DNA of 64,000 nt from Isoetes taiwanensis (GCA_021234155.1 JAJEKV010000014.1:11243563-11307562); one strand, 5' to 3'. Positions 43,150-55,390 are shown, counted from the first letter of the stretch. Numbers and translations: made by a program. Notes: generated by a model from the sequence alone, not told the origin.

Positions 43150-45425
43150 TCCCCTCGCTTTTGTTAGTTTTGTTTGATCCGTGGATTTTGTTTGGATTGT
43201 AATGTGTGAATATGTTTTTGGCATGTATAAGGTCATTTCGAGCTCGGGTGATGATTGACACGCCAATCCGGCCAAAAAGGCCGGAACGTGGCCGCCTTTT
43301 TAGGGTTCTTAGATTTTTCTAGAACAATATCCCACAGTGCCGAGATCACGAAAAGTCCATAGGGTATATATACAGCCCTCTAAGTTTTATAAGTAAATTT
43401 ACGTATACCTTCACGGGATTCGCTCGCTGTCGCCCACATGCCCGGGGTACCACGGGGGGATCAAGATTGATGGAGAAGTGATTAGGCATTGCCCTAAGGG
43501 GTGTGGTGCTTTGTCGATGAGGAAGGTAGATAGGAATTTTTTTTTTTTTTTTCAAATGAACAATGAAGGTCAATATGGGTCTTTTTTCAAAAAAAAAAAA
43601 AAAAAATCCACAAGGAATCTTTTTGATGCTCTACAAGATGGGAGAATCATTTTGCAAAAAAGGAGCACTTGATTTTTTTTACTAAAAAAGAGAGTGAAAT
43701 TTTATGATGTGGCAAGTTGGTGGGGCGATTAGGCAAATGGTGGTGACATGGCATTATAAAGTGATGAAGTGTCAAGTAAGGTGGCAAAATCACTTTTTCT
43801 AGTCAAAACTTTTATGAAGTGGAGATGATGTGGATGACATGTGTATGATGATGTGGAAGCACTTGGGGGTGATGTGGCATCATGGGATGATGACATGTCC
43901 CAAAATTGCCACAAATTTGTCACAAATCCCAAAATGAACAATGAAGGTCAATATGGGTCTTTTTCAAAAAAAAAAAAAAAAAAAATCCACAAGGAATCTT
44001 TTTGATGCTCTACAAGATGGGAGAATCATTTTGCAAAAAAAAGAGCACTTGATTTTTTTTTACTAAAAAAGAGAGTGAAATTTTATGATGTGGCAAGTTG
44101 GTGGGGCGATTAGGCAAATGGGTGGTGACATGGCGATGAAGTGTCAAGTAAGGTGGCAAAATGACTTTTTCTAGTCAAAACTTTTATGAAGTGGAGATGA
44201 TGTGGATGACATGTGTATGATGATGTGGAAGCACTTGGGGATGATGTGGCATCATGGGATGATGACATGTCATGACTTTACTCAGTCAAAATTTTTGAAA
44301 AGATAAGTTTTGTGGTAGGTGACACGCAGTATGATGACATGGATGTGCTTAGGTGGTGATGTGGATGGTATTTGGCATTCTTGAGGATGATGTGGACTTT
44401 GGCAACCAATTTGGCACTAGTGCATATACCAATAGATCTTTTATGCAATGGCTTGGATAATTTACTTTTCCATACTTGTTTGAAGAAAATGTGCACTTTC
44501 TCTCTAGCTTAGCTTTTAGAGAGAGAGGATGGTTTTAGAACATGGAAATAGCCAAACTTGGTGGGATTTTTTGCTTTTCTCCAAGGTGGTGAATGTATGA
44601 TGGAGTGTGATGCATATATGGGCTAGGAAAAATGATGATGAGGCATGAAGATGTGAGTTATAAATCTTGTATGGTGTTCATGAATGGGATTGAGGTGATA
44701 CGATCATGTGAGAAGCCTTGGAAAATAGAACTCATGCCAAAATGATTTGAACTAGCCACATACCAAAGAAACTTGAGAGGTCTTCCAAACTTCAATCTTG
44801 AGGGGTCTTCCAATCTCTAAACTCAAGTTCACTTGGTTGAATCTTATCCTCTTTGCTACACTTGTATAATGTCCTTCCCGTGGTTCTTCAACAAAAGTGT
44901 CAATTTGTGATCTTCAAAGATGGGAGTCTTCAAACTTCTAGCTCTTGCACGCATATATTAGTCAAATATTAGACAAAAATGTGCAAATTGTGCGAATTGT
45001 TTATGTCGCCAAAATATGGCAAATAATACTTGATGTCTTCCTCGAGTTCTTCAATGCAAAATGTTTTCAAAATCAATGGTACATTGGCTCATGCACACAT
45101 GTCAAGCAAAAAGGTTAGCTAGGAATGTGAAGTGTGCCATGGCTCTTATGTGCTATAAAAATGTGGCAAAGAAGGCCCAAATCTTCCTTAAACATGCCAA
45201 GATAAAACCATAGCCACAAAAAAAAAAAAATTAACATGGATTGGGCAAGATTTGGACCAAAACAGAGGGGGGCTTTTGTTATAGATGAATTTCAAGGCTT
45301 TCTGTGAAGATATCAATCAAGCACTGCTGCGGTATCGGGCCTAACACTCGACGACCGCTCAAAATTACCTTCTTTGCCTCATGAATTAGCTATCTTGAAG
45401 GAGAAGTGACTAGGCATCGCTACGG
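43150..45425 (-). mobile_element. family R copy R2
   Basis: Minus-sense copy. It starts (sense end at left) with the leader and TATA region 43200-43480, then U3 blocks with two tandem units of ~440 bp (43550-43915 and 43930-44275, each from AATGAAGGTCAATATGGGTC through TGATGACATGTC). It then has the AGAGAGAAAG hairpin zone near 44500, the empty Gypsy target (GTGTGCCATGGCTC) near 45135, and ends near 45425 in a G-run. No protein is evident. Confidence 0.7.
43364..43374 (-). promoter_or_regulatory. TATA box of R2
   Basis: GTATATATACAG on the minus strand (TGTATATATACCC) lies in the same context as the R1 box at 16529 and upstream of the UBN2-like gag remnant. Confidence 0.55.
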
Positions 45426-46604
45426 GGGGGGGGGGGGGGGGCGGGAGGGGGGGGAGGGAGGTGGGGAGGAAGTTAGATAGGATTTTTTTTTTTTTTCAAA
45501 TTTGTCACAAATCCCAAGAAACGAACAATGAAGGTCAATATGGGTCTTTTTTTTTCAAAAAAAAAAAAATATCCACAAGGAATCTTTTTGATGCTCTACA
45601 AGATGGGAGAATCATTTTGCAAAAAAAAAGCACTTGATTTTTTTTACTAAAAAAAGAGAGTGAAATTTTATGATGTGGCAAGTTGGTGGGGCGATTTGGC
45701 AAATGGGTGGTGACATGGCATTATGAAGTGATGAAGTGTCAAGTAAGGTGGCAAAATGACTTTTTTCTAGTCAAAACTTTTATGAAGTGGAGATGATGTG
45801 GATGACATGTGTATGATGATGTGGAAGCACTTGGGATGATGTGGCATCATGGGATGATGACATGTCATCTAAGGTATCAAGATGACTTTACTTAGGTCAA
45901 AATTTTGAAAAGATAAGTTTTGTGGTAGGTGACACGTATGATGACATGGATGTGCTTAGGTGGTGATGAGGATGGTATTTGGCATTCTTGAGGATGATGT
46001 GGACAATTTGGCAAACCAATTTGGCACTAGTGCATATACCAATAGATCTTTTATGCAATGGCTTGGATTATTTACTTTTCCATACTTGTTTGAAGAAAAT
46101 GTGCACTTTCTCTCTAGCTTAGCTTTTAGAGAGAGAAGATGGTTTTAGAACATGGAAATAGCCAAACTTGGTGGGATTTTTTGCTTTTCTCAAAGGTGGT
46201 GAATGTATGATGGGAGTGGGATGCATATATGGGCTAGGGAAAATGATGATGAGGCATGAAGGTGTGAATTATGAATCTTGTATGGTGTTCATGGATGGGA
46301 TTGAGTTGATAGGATCATGTGAGAAGCCTTGGAAAATAGAACTCATGCCAAAATGATTTGGAACTAGCCACATACCAAAGAAACTTGAGATGTCTTCCAA
46401 ACTTCAATCTTGAGGGGTCTTCCAATCTCTAAACTCATGGTTGAATCTTATCCTCTTTGCTACACTTGTATGATATCCAATGAATGTCCTTCCCGTGGTT
46501 CTTCAACAAAAGTTTCAAAGATGGGAGTCTTCAAACTTGTATCTCTTGCACACATATATTAGTCAAATATTAGACAAAAATGTGCAAATTGTGCGAATTG
46601 CTCT
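45425..46604 (-). mobile_element. family R copy R3 (partial)
   Basis: Minus-sense. It begins at a G-run (45428-45470) and T-run with CAAATTTGTCACAAATCCC, as does R6, and follows R6 until GTGCGAATTG near 46600. There it jumps directly into another unit start (GGTCAATATGGGTC), which begins R4. The join looks like a deletion or recombination between R copies. Confidence 0.65.
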
Positions 46605-47859
46605 TCTTATGGGTCAATATGGGTCTTTTTTCAAAAAAAAAAAAAAATCCACAAGGAATCTTTTTTGATGCTCTACAAGATGGGAGAATCATTTTGCAAA
46701 AAAAGAGCACTTGATTTTTTTTACTAAAAAAGAGAGTGAAATTTTATGATGTGGCAAGTTGGTGGGGCGATTAGGCAAATGGGTGGTGACATGGCGATGA
46801 AGTGTCAAGTAAGGTGGCAAAATGACTTTTTTCTAGTCAAAACTTTTTATGAAGTGGAGATGATGTGGATGACATGTGTATGATGATGTGGAAGCACTTG
46901 GGGATGATGTGGCATCATGGGATGATGACATGTCATCTAAGGTATCAAGATGACTTTACTTAGGTCAAAATTTTTGAAAAGATAAGTTTTGTGGTAGGTG
47001 ACACGTGTATGATGACATGGATGTGCTTAGGTGGTGATGAGGATGGTATTTGGCATTCTTGAGGATGATGTGGACAATTTGGCAACCAATTTGGCACTAG
47101 TGCATATACCAATAGATCTTTTATGCAATGGCTTGGATTATTTACTTTTCCATACTTGTTTGAAGAAAATGTGCACTTTCTCTCTCAAGCTTAGCTTTTA
47201 GAGAGAGAAGATGGTTTTAATACATGGAAATAGCCAAACGGTGGGATTTTTTTCTTTTCTCAAAGATGGTGAATGTATGATGGGAGTGTGATGCATATAT
47301 GGGCTAGGGAAAATGATGATGAGGCATGAAGATGTGAGTTATGAATCTTATATGGTGTTCATGGATGGGATTGAGTTGATAGGATCAGGTGAGAAGCCTT
47401 GGAGAATAGAACTCATGCCAAAATGATTTGGAAGTAGCCACATACCAAAGAAACATGAGAGGTCTTCCAAACTTCAATCTTGAGGGGTCTTCCAATCTCT
47501 AAACTCAAGTTCACTTGCTACACTTGTATGATATCCAATGAATGTCCTTCCCGTGGTTCTTCAACAAAAGTGTCAATTTGTGATCTTCAAAGATGGGAGT
47601 CTTCAAACTTAGCTCTTGCACACATATATTAGTCAAATATTAGACAAAAATGTGCAAAATGTGCGAATTGTTTTCTATGTCGCCAAAATGTGGCAAAGAA
47701 TACTTGATGTCTTCCTCGAGTTCTTCAATGCAAAATGTTTTCAAAATCAATGGTACATTGGCTCATGCACACATGTCAAGCAAAAAGGTTAGCTAGGAAT
47801 GTGATGTGTGCCATGGCTCTTCAGGTTACAAAAAATGTGGCAAAGAAGGCCCAAATCTT
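46605..47859 (-). mobile_element. family R copy R4, left part
   Basis: Minus-sense copy from the GGTCAATATGGGTC block through the CACATGTCAAGCAAAAAGG zone. It is broken at AAGGCCCAAATCTT (47846-47859) by the LINE insertion and resumes at 49741. Confidence 0.7.
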
Positions 47860-48220
47860 TTTTTTTTTTTTTTTTGAAGGAAAGAATTTTCCATTTATAG
47901 GTAAACTATTACACAAATTTTATAGCAGATAGACACCCTCCTCGAACAAGTTTGAAGAGGGATAGCTACAAAGCCCTTTTGGACCGCATGTAAATGCCTT
48001 CTTCTTAAGGTGGTAGTTTGATGAAGGTCTCCCAAACAAGGGAGACATCATCTTCGACCACACACTTGAACTTTCTAAGCTTCTATGAGCATGTGCGATT
48101 TTTGTGTGGTCAGTAGTATATGCTTCTTTGCCTAGAGTGAAAGAATTGTGCCTTTTCCATATGACCCATAATGCCCATGATCCGACAATATGAAAAGCTT
48201 TGCATTTTGAGACCGCCATT

Positions 48221-48454
48221 CTACCGATATCTACCTAGAAGGAGATCATTGGTCCCCAAAGTAATGTTGAACATATCCATGCACCACGACCACACACAAC
48301 TTGCAGTGTCGCTGCACTCGCTAAGCAAAGGTTCCGTAGACTCTTCCTCCATCTTGCACAATGGACATAGAGGGCTCACGTCAGCTTTGAATTTGGATAC
48401 CCTTCTGTTTACCATAGGAGCCCTATGAATTACTTGCCATAAAAAAGAATTCAC
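48221..48454 (-). pseudogene. LINE zf-RVT domain
   Basis: The frame reads MNSFLWQVIHRAPMVNRRVS, SPLCPLCKMEEESTEPLLSE and CSDTASCVWSW. It matches the zf-RVT domain at the end of plant LINE RTs (F.W.......T...L.......C..C....E...HLF..C..A...W). A following frame (47920-48219) has GSWALWVIWKRHNSFTLGK, the usual C-terminal W..W..RN..F. It is separated from the RT frame by shifts between 48460 and 49020. Confidence 0.75.
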
Positions 48455-49025
48455 TCTGGGAGGGAGAAGTTTTATCCATACACACCCTCCAAATTTCCTT
48501 CACCGTGTCGTTGACTTGCACATTCCATTGAGCTGGTAGCAATAAAGTACCTTTTGTCTTCGACGCTTATATGCTGATTTCACAAATGACCCCGCCCAAA
48601 AAGATTGATCGAGAACCCAAGGTTTCTTACTGTATATTTATGTGGTTTGGAAGGCTTACCGCAATACATTCCCACATTGTTTTGTCGTTATTCGAGGAGG
48701 CCGAATTTCTCGCTTGAATACCATCCATTCTCGTTAATCGACCACCTTCATACCACATTGCACATGAACCAATGCCACAGCTGATCCATCTTCTCACCAC
48801 TTTGATGTCAGCCAAAAGGGCCAAAGGACCATTCTTATTAAGTAGTAGTTGACCGAATCCACCATGGTGGAGTAGTACTCACGCACACCACCGATATTCA
48901 CAAAGGAAGAGCTTTTTCACCACGCCCCACACGGAAATGAGACCTCTTAAGAACTGGTGAGGCCTCGTAACTTGGTTTCAAGCCATAAAATAGAGACCAT
49001 GGAAGAGATACTTGTGGTCGATACT

Positions 49026-49740
49026 TTAGCATGTGTGCAGAGAGAAACATATGGCCTCAAGGCTATGAGTTGGAGGCCCGGTGACTTCTGCTTTCTCCTC
49101 TAAAATATTCCACATGCTTTTGGCTACTAGTATTTTGCTTTGTAGGGCTAAGTCAATCATGCCTATTCCCCCTTCTTCCTTATCTTTTTTACATTTCCAC
49201 CATGCTATTTTCACTAGTGCTCCTTCCTCGTTTCCTCCCCACACAAAGTTTCTAATTGTCCCTTCCATTTCTTTTACTTTCTCTGGTGGGGCTATGAGGA
49301 GAGATGAGACATAGATGTGCGTGCTGCACAGCACATGCTTCACTACTACTATCCTGCCAGCCAATGATAGTTTTTTGCGACTTTCCACCAATTCAGATGC
49401 TTCTGTAATCCCACTGGGTACTTTAATTCCCACTGGGATTCCAAGAAGGTTAGAATACTCCCCATCTTTTATGATTTTCCACGGGAGGCGCTCTAAACAC
49501 CTGGGATGTGGTCCTTCCCCAGCCCATTGCGCCGAGCATTTCTTCCAGTTGATGAGACATCCTGAGGCCAAGGAGAAAGTATCTAACAACTGACTGGCAT
49601 TCTTTAGATTGCTCTCCTCTGCTACTAGAAAAAAAAAAGAGTCATCTGCATATTGATTGCATATCTGCTGAGATCCATCCCCCATTTGAAGACCTTCTAC
49701 TAGACCATCCCTTGAGGCCTGTAGAAATAGCTGTGAGTGC
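49026..49740 (-). CDS. LINE reverse transcriptase, C-terminal part
   Basis: RT that copies LINE RNA at the nicked target. The frame reads SRDGLVEGLQMGDGSQQICN, then QYADDSFFFLVAEESNLKNA with the YADD active site, GCLINWKKCSAQWAG, YSNLLGIPVGIKVPSGITEA and RNFVWGGNEEGALVKIAWWK. These are the palm end, thumb and connection of plant L1-like elements (SG..IN..KS...., YLG.P.G, NFLWGG). The open frame continues past 49740 into flanking R sequence, and those residues are not part of the protein. It is truncated at its N-terminus by incomplete reverse transcription. Confidence 0.82.
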
Positions 49741-51105
49741 AAGGCCCAAATCTTCCTTAAACATGCCAAGATAAAACCATAGCCACAAAAAAACAAAAAA
49801 ATTAACATGGATTAGGCAAGATTTGGACCGAAACAGGAAGGGGCTTTTGTTACAGATGAATTCCGAAGGCTTTCGGTGAAGATATCAATCTACTTACCTG
49901 TGCTACTGGCCGGAACACTCGACGACTGTTCAAAATTACCTTCTTTGCCTCATGAATTAGCATTCTTGAAGCAAATCTTGAAGAAATTTGTTTTGGCATT
50001 TTATCATGTGCACGAGGCTCAAGAGCTCGGGTTGTACGGTGATCCAATAAAATGAAAATTTGAACTTGGTGTATTTGCACTTAAAGTTGAAAAACCTAAG
50101 CTAAACTAGTGATTTAGGTGAAAGTCTTGTTGAAGCATGGCCTGGCTTGTAGACTCACTTTGAAGTATAAAATAGTGTGCTTCAAGATTTTAGGAAATAT
50201 TGCATTAAAAAAAAAAAAAACCCCTCTAAAAAAGAGCAAATTATCATTGTTTTGGAAAACTTAAAAGTCTCTTGCACGAGTCAGACTTATATCATGATGC
50301 AATCCTTAAAATATTGCAAGAAGATATCCACAAAATACATATTACTATTTTTCTTAAGTTGCACTAGTTTCTTAGCAATTTTCCATCAAAAATCATGATT
50401 CCTTTGAGCATATTTGCACCTCTTTTGTTGGCAACATCTAATGCACACTAGTTGCAGAGTTGTCAGAGTTGACGGGAAATGTCAGAAGTTAAAGAAGGTC
50501 ACATTTGTTTGAGTTAATAAAATTTGCTTACTGGTTAGCTTTGTGACAGTCTGGCTTGCAAAAATAAGATTTTTTGAGCCTATTTGCATGATTTTTGTGG
50601 AAACAACTGGATGTACTAGGTTTGCAGATCTCAAAGTTAATGCAAAGCGTCAAAAGTAAAAAACTCATCAATTATTTCATCTGCAAAAATTAGCATGCTG
50701 GCTGGAGCATTGATCAAGTTTTCACTTGGTTAGATTTGCAAATTTGAGAGTGTTCTGCATATATTTTCTTGCATCAAACTTTTGAGCATAGATTCTTTAC
50801 ATGCCAAAGCATCTTTTTTAATTGCAATTGCATTAAAATTTGATTATAAGAGCAAATGGCATAACTTTTACTGAGGTCACATTTTTCTTTGTCTTGGAAA
50901 AGCACTTCCAACTCAAAATTTGACCTTTTTTTTTGCAATCTTTTTGCTCAGAGTTGTTGTCTCAAGCAACCTGGAGGTCTTGAACCACTGAGGTTAAAGC
51001 TTTGCCAGGAATACCTTCAACATTTTCCAAGATCAAAAGTTAGCAAGACCATTTTTTCCTAGTAAAAAATGCACCATTCATTCATGGCACATGAAATTGC
51101 TAAAG
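49741..51105 (-). mobile_element. family R copy R4, right part
   Basis: Resumes at the duplicated AAGGCCCAAATCTT. It matches R6 (59480-60880) and R1-left in reverse, ending past CCTTCAACATTTTCC (near 51010) and the GCACCATTCATTCATGGCAC edge. An A-run at 50206-50219 has variable length between copies. Confidence 0.7.
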
Positions 51106-51109
51106 TTCC

Positions 51110-51540
51110 ATCAAAGGGCCATTTCTAAGGTCCAAAACCATCTTCTCTCTTTAGAAACAAAGATAGAGAGACAAAGTGCACCTAACATTTCTGGAAAAGG
51201 CAAAATTAAAAACTTCCACATCATATATACCATCACATGTCGTCGAATCGAAAAATGTTTTTTTTACTAGGAAAAGAGCTATTTGCTACGGTTTTGCCAC
51301 ATCACCACCTTCAGATTGCCATATCACCAATTACTTGCCAAGTCACCACATTCTTTTGCCAAATCATCCATCTTTAGCCATCTTTGCCCTAAAACTAAAA
51401 AGTTCTCATTTTCCAATTTTTTTTCGCATAGATAGAGCATGGAAAAGCATATGGTATAGGCTTTGAAAAAGTTGAATGTGGCCATGTTTAGACCTGTAAA
51501 ATTCATTTCTTGTAATGTGTGCCACAATTTAAAAAAAAAA
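51110..51540 (+). repeat. R-related LTR piece, plus sense
   Basis: Matches, in reverse, parts of 61440-62330: CCAAAACCATCTTCTCTCT, GCCATATCACCA.TTACTTGCCA, TTTGCCCTAAAACTAAAAAGTTCTC and GATAGAGCATGGAAAA. It is a second, diverged R-type LTR family in the opposite orientation to R4. Confidence 0.5.
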
Positions 51541-51679
51541 AAACAAAAAAAACTCATAGGGTCAAAGTAACAGTCGAGCTATTGACTTTACATAACAAGT
51601 TTAGTGGTTTTGATGGAAAAAGTATCATTACTTTGGACACCTGCTGTCCTCCTTGGAGTGTATTTGTTAACTTCCAAAC

Positions 51680-52460
51680 ATGTGAAGTCTTCAAAAGGAG
51701 GACCATTATGGACTGGGAAACAAGCTTTCAACATGACATTTTCCACGGCATTGAATCATTTTTATTATGTATGGAGAAGTTGTGATACAATCCCGAGCTT
51801 CTAATGCTGAAGAATCTTCCAATTGTTGAGGATGGCATAATTAGTGTTTTAATACGGGAGATAAGAGTGGATTTGCAATTCAATACACCTTAATCGTGAT
51901 CATTTATTTAGATTCCTAGCAATTCAAAACATTGAGTTAAGTGCTCTCCTTTTATCGCAATAATCAAGAGGAGTATGAAAAGAATTCTCTCGATTTCATT
52001 TTAGGATTCAAGAAAGGAAGGCAATAGCAATAAACCCATCATTATGGTCTCCATTTAGTAGGGATTTTAATGGAGACACACTGCGGTATATTTGTTCTCG
52101 CAATCGCAAGCTAGGCGTAAGTATAACAGCTTATTGCCTTCACGTAACTGCACTAGTAGTTCCCAAATGGGTTGAAGTATTATTAGTTTGACAGATTATG
52201 CCCTTGTTGGAAATATTTCGAAGAGAATCACTAGTTCCAATAATTTTGAAGTGTCTAAAGGAGAAGCATTATAGCTATAAACTGGGAAGCAAGCCAAAGA
52301 TGACACTTCCCATGGCATTGCGCCGCTTTTTATCTTGTAAATGAAAAAGTTCTAATGAACAAAGGCGAGCTCTTTGAACTCCAAGAATCTTCTTATCGGG
52401 CTGAAAGAGAGCATAATTAGTGTTCCAAAAAGGGAATTAGGAGTAGAATCTGCAATGAAA
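51680..52460 (+). repeat. pair of ~200-bp diverged direct repeats
   Basis: 51685-51890 and 52245-52455 share GAAGT.T..AAAGGAG, TGGGAAGCAAGC, TGACA.TTCCCATGGCATTG and GCATAATTAGTGTT, about 560 bases apart. Both look like decayed coding sequence, but I cannot assign a product. The second unit's frame gives HFPWHCAAFYLVNEKVLMNK. Confidence 0.4.
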
Positions 52461-52798
52461 CGCCCTGAATTCATGTTCCAAATGGTCATTAAATGGCTAT
52501 CAAAGAATGGATTTAGCTCAATTGAAGGTGCTTTTTAAGTTATTAGCAATGGATTTTATGCTTGTCTTATATTGTCTCATGATGTAATGTATATGTCATG
52601 CTCATTTCTTTGAGAATTTGATATTTGCATGTTGAAGTATGACATAATATTCTGCCCCATAAGTTGGGAATCCTATAACATTCCCTGCTTTTGGTGAGGT
52701 CGAGTCGCCCACATAACATTCCTTTTTTTTTTTTTTTGAACCATTGAATTTTAATGACAAAACCAAAGAATCACGCCACATAAATACAGCCCCTTCTG

Positions 52799-53240
52799 AT
52801 GTTGTGCCAAAGATTTATTCATATTTCTCGCCTTCCGAGGGAGAAGGCCGAAGGTTTTGTTAGGAGGCGCTTTGAGATTTGGCTGCTTCCATCTCCAAGT
52901 TCTTCAAGCTCGCTTTGGCCGCTTCCCATCTCCAAGTTCTTCAATTGCAACTATGTCCGGCGTACTTCGCTTCTACATGCACATTTGAGGGGAACGAAGC
53001 TTTCCATTTTGCGCACTGTGAGGGTCCATAATGACATCACTACACAAGCTTTTGGGCAATATATGACTATGGACAATATTCGCATCGAAGACAAGCCGCT
53101 TAACTCACCGTGAGAGCACCTGCTCGGCGTATACGCATGTGGAGTTCATATTTGGGAAGATGTCCGTCACCGGGTTCTCATTGAGATTAGAGCTCCAACT
53201 AAACGCTGTGTTGCATGCTCAAGTCGCCTCGCCATGTTTT
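52799..53240 (+). other. unknown coding-like segment before unit 2
   Basis: CG-richer stretch with frames such as 52799-53113. A 22-base phrase CCATCTCCAAGTTCTTCAA is repeated at 52890 and 52928. It lies where unit 1 has the coiled-coil exon (39.7-40.3 kb), but I see no clear similarity until GTCACCGGGTTCTCATTG near 53170. No domain is recognised. Confidence 0.3.
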
Positions 53241-53779
53241 TGGTAGTTTTTTGGTTTTTCGTAATCACGACCTTACCGCACCATCTTCAACCGCTTACCT
53301 TGACATCTACCCCTTTTCTCAGAAATGATGGGCATTGGTATTTTGAGGCTATGAAATGCCTAATATAAATCCTTTTGCCTAAAATGATTTCATACTTTCT
53401 TGTTATCATGAAAATACCGTTAAAAACAATGATGCATAAAAACAATGATGCGTACAATGCTCATTCCTTGAATATCTCAAAAACTGCTTTTTTGTTTTGA
53501 CTGTTAAGCTTTGTTAATTGGTAGTTTTATGGTGTGGCAAAGATCACATATGCACTTGTGTCTATGCCCTCTCACCGTTAAAAACATGTAGTTGCAAGAT
53601 ACGATTTGAGGTCATGGTTTTCTTATCATTATATCCAAAGTAGTCTTGTAATGCATAACTACACTTTAGAATGCAATCAACGCAAAGAAAGTTGTTTACT
53701 ATCTTTAATGTACCACAAGAACTATCCTTATTTCTCAGGTACACAAGTCCGATTTCGTGACTTTTAAGGATTTGTTAAG

Positions 53780-54760
53780 TTACAAAATGATGGCAATCTC
53801 TATAAGTATCGATCGGTGAGGAATGGTGCATAATTGCAATCGTATGTAGATGACAATATAATGATCTCAAAAGGAATTAAAGTTCGAGCATTGCATGAAT
53901 GTTTTAAACATTAAATATAGGATGTCATATTTAGGTGAGCCGAGGAAATTTTTAGGAGTTGAAGTTCACAGGATAGAGCCAATAAGATATTGACACTTAC
54001 CTAAGAGCCGATAGAAGGGATGCTTGACAAATTCAAAATGAGAGACCGCAACATTGCTAAAACTCCTATAATACCGTGGTGTAAGATTTCTCGCTAAGAT
54101 GAGCCCAAGAACCGAAAGAGAACGAGAAGAGATGAAAAAGGTACCTTACGGTCTCCGATAGGATGTCTTTCTTATGTGGCAAATTGCACTCGGCCCGTAT
54201 ATAGCTTATGTCAGAAAACATGTTAAGGTGTATAATAATGACCCGTGAAGGGATCACTTGATAGCAAAGAAAGAGGACATTAAGATATCTTAAGGGGACA
54301 ATGAATGATGGAATTAGTTACAATACGAGAACTTACAATTTGCGTGCATTTTGTGATGCAGATTGGGGGGAGGGGACCTTGATACAAGGAAGTCTACCTC
54401 GTGGTATTTAATCTTCTTAGAGGAGCACCAATTGCATGGAATGCAAAAAAATGTAATGCTATTGCTATGTCTAGTGCCGAGGCGTAATATGCTTCACCGC
54501 ATTAGCTACCAAAGAGTTGATATGGGAAAGAAGGCTCATGTTTGAATTAGGTTATGATCAATTTAAGGCTACGTAATTACATTGTGATAGTACCAGCTTG
54601 CATAGCTATGACTAAAGACCCTGTTCTTCACGAAAAGGACTAAGCATATTGAGTTAGAACCAAGACTTTATCGTAGATGTTGTGAAGAAAAAAAATGCAA
54701 ATAAGATGGTATATGTGAACACCTCAAGTCAGGCTTAGCGTATTCTCGCTAAAGCTCTAT
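53780..54760 (+). pseudogene. Copia RT/RNase H remnant, unit 2
   Basis: Copy of the remnant at 41140-42130: VDDNIMISKG near 53860, SYLGEPRKFLGVEVHRIEP (better preserved here, near 53935-53990), YLKGTMNDGISYNTRTYN, then the RNase H DLDTRKSTSWYLIF at 54375. It keeps the same stop positions in most places, as expected of a copy made after decay. Confidence 0.8.
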
Positions 54761-54826
54761 CGTAGGAAAAAATTTACAGAGTGAAGAATAAAATTCAAGG
54801 GTACGTGTCATAACATGAAGGGGAAT

Positions 54827-55224
54827 TGTAGGGATTGTTCATGTTATGATTAATGAAGATAGCCTAGACAAAATGCGAGGTTGCACATGATCTTTAACCT
54901 AAAGGTTGATATTCAAGGTTAAAGGATGAAATTGTAATGTTAAAGGTTAAAGGTTTCAAGGGTTAAAGGTTTCAAGGTTTGGCTCAGCTTATTATGGGAT
55001 ATATCTATCCCATATTGAATAGAAAAAGAAAGTTGCCTTAGTGATATCGTGGATCGACCGGTCCGCCATAGCGCCGGATCCTCGATCTAAAAATAACGTA
55101 AGAAGTATTCTTGTAATTGCATTGATGTGAGATTATTTGCAGTGAACTCAGATGCGATCGTCGGGCAGCTTGGGCTATCCAAGAGAAGGATAACTCAGCC
55201 TCATTGAACGGGTCAATACCTACA
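54827..55224 (+). repeat. Copia 3' LTR, unit 2
   Basis: Starts TGTAGGGATTGTTCATG and ends GTCAATACCTACA, 398 bp, almost identical to 42203-42596 and followed by the same AAGGAAATTATCAGA flank. Confidence 0.75.
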
Positions 55225-55390
55225 AAGGAAATTATCAGAAGCAAATATAAGGTTTATGCTAAAGGTTATGTGACAAGTGAATTTTGAATCAAACCTTTAA
55301 GGATTTTGAATAACAAACATTGGGATTATTGTGTTTGATCAATAAGCTTAGATGCTTAGGTCTTATTGTTCTATAGCATAATTATTTTCT

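Larger units (their letters stand above)
40340..46600 (+). repeat. segmental duplication, unit 1
   Basis: Matches 53240-59300 in the same orientation over its whole length: the AT-rich lead, Copia remnant, Copia LTR, gag remnant, promoter region, R2 and the first part of R3. The Copia 3' LTR has the same downstream flank (AAGGAAATTATCAGA...) in both, so the copies come from DNA duplication, not two insertions. Confidence 0.8.
47860..49740 (-). mobile_element. 5'-truncated L1-like LINE in R4
   Basis: A 1.88-kb insertion on the minus strand with a poly-A tail (T-run at 47858-47875 on the plus strand) and a 14-bp target duplication AAGGCCCAAATCTT at 47846-47859 and 49741-49754. It begins inside the reverse transcriptase and keeps the RT end, the zf-RVT domain and a 3' UTR. 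Frame changes after the RT indicate a dead copy or sequence errors. The family is the plant L1-like type, judged from the zf-RVT pattern. Confidence 0.88.

Noticed and set aside
45428-45475. G-run as a functional G-quadruplex
   Set aside because: The run differs in length and composition in the paired copy at 58080 and lies at a repeat junction, so it looks like slippage or a sequencing run-length error.
43550-47300. A CRISPR-like array from repeated blocks
   Set aside because: Units are about 400 bp, nearly identical throughout, have no unique spacers, and are LTR U3 duplications in a plant genome.
49741-49808. N-terminal residues of the 260-residue LINE frame (MLIFLFFCGYGF...)
   Set aside because: These bases belong to the flanking R repeat; the LINE begins at 49740. 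The hydrophobic start is not a signal peptide of a real protein.
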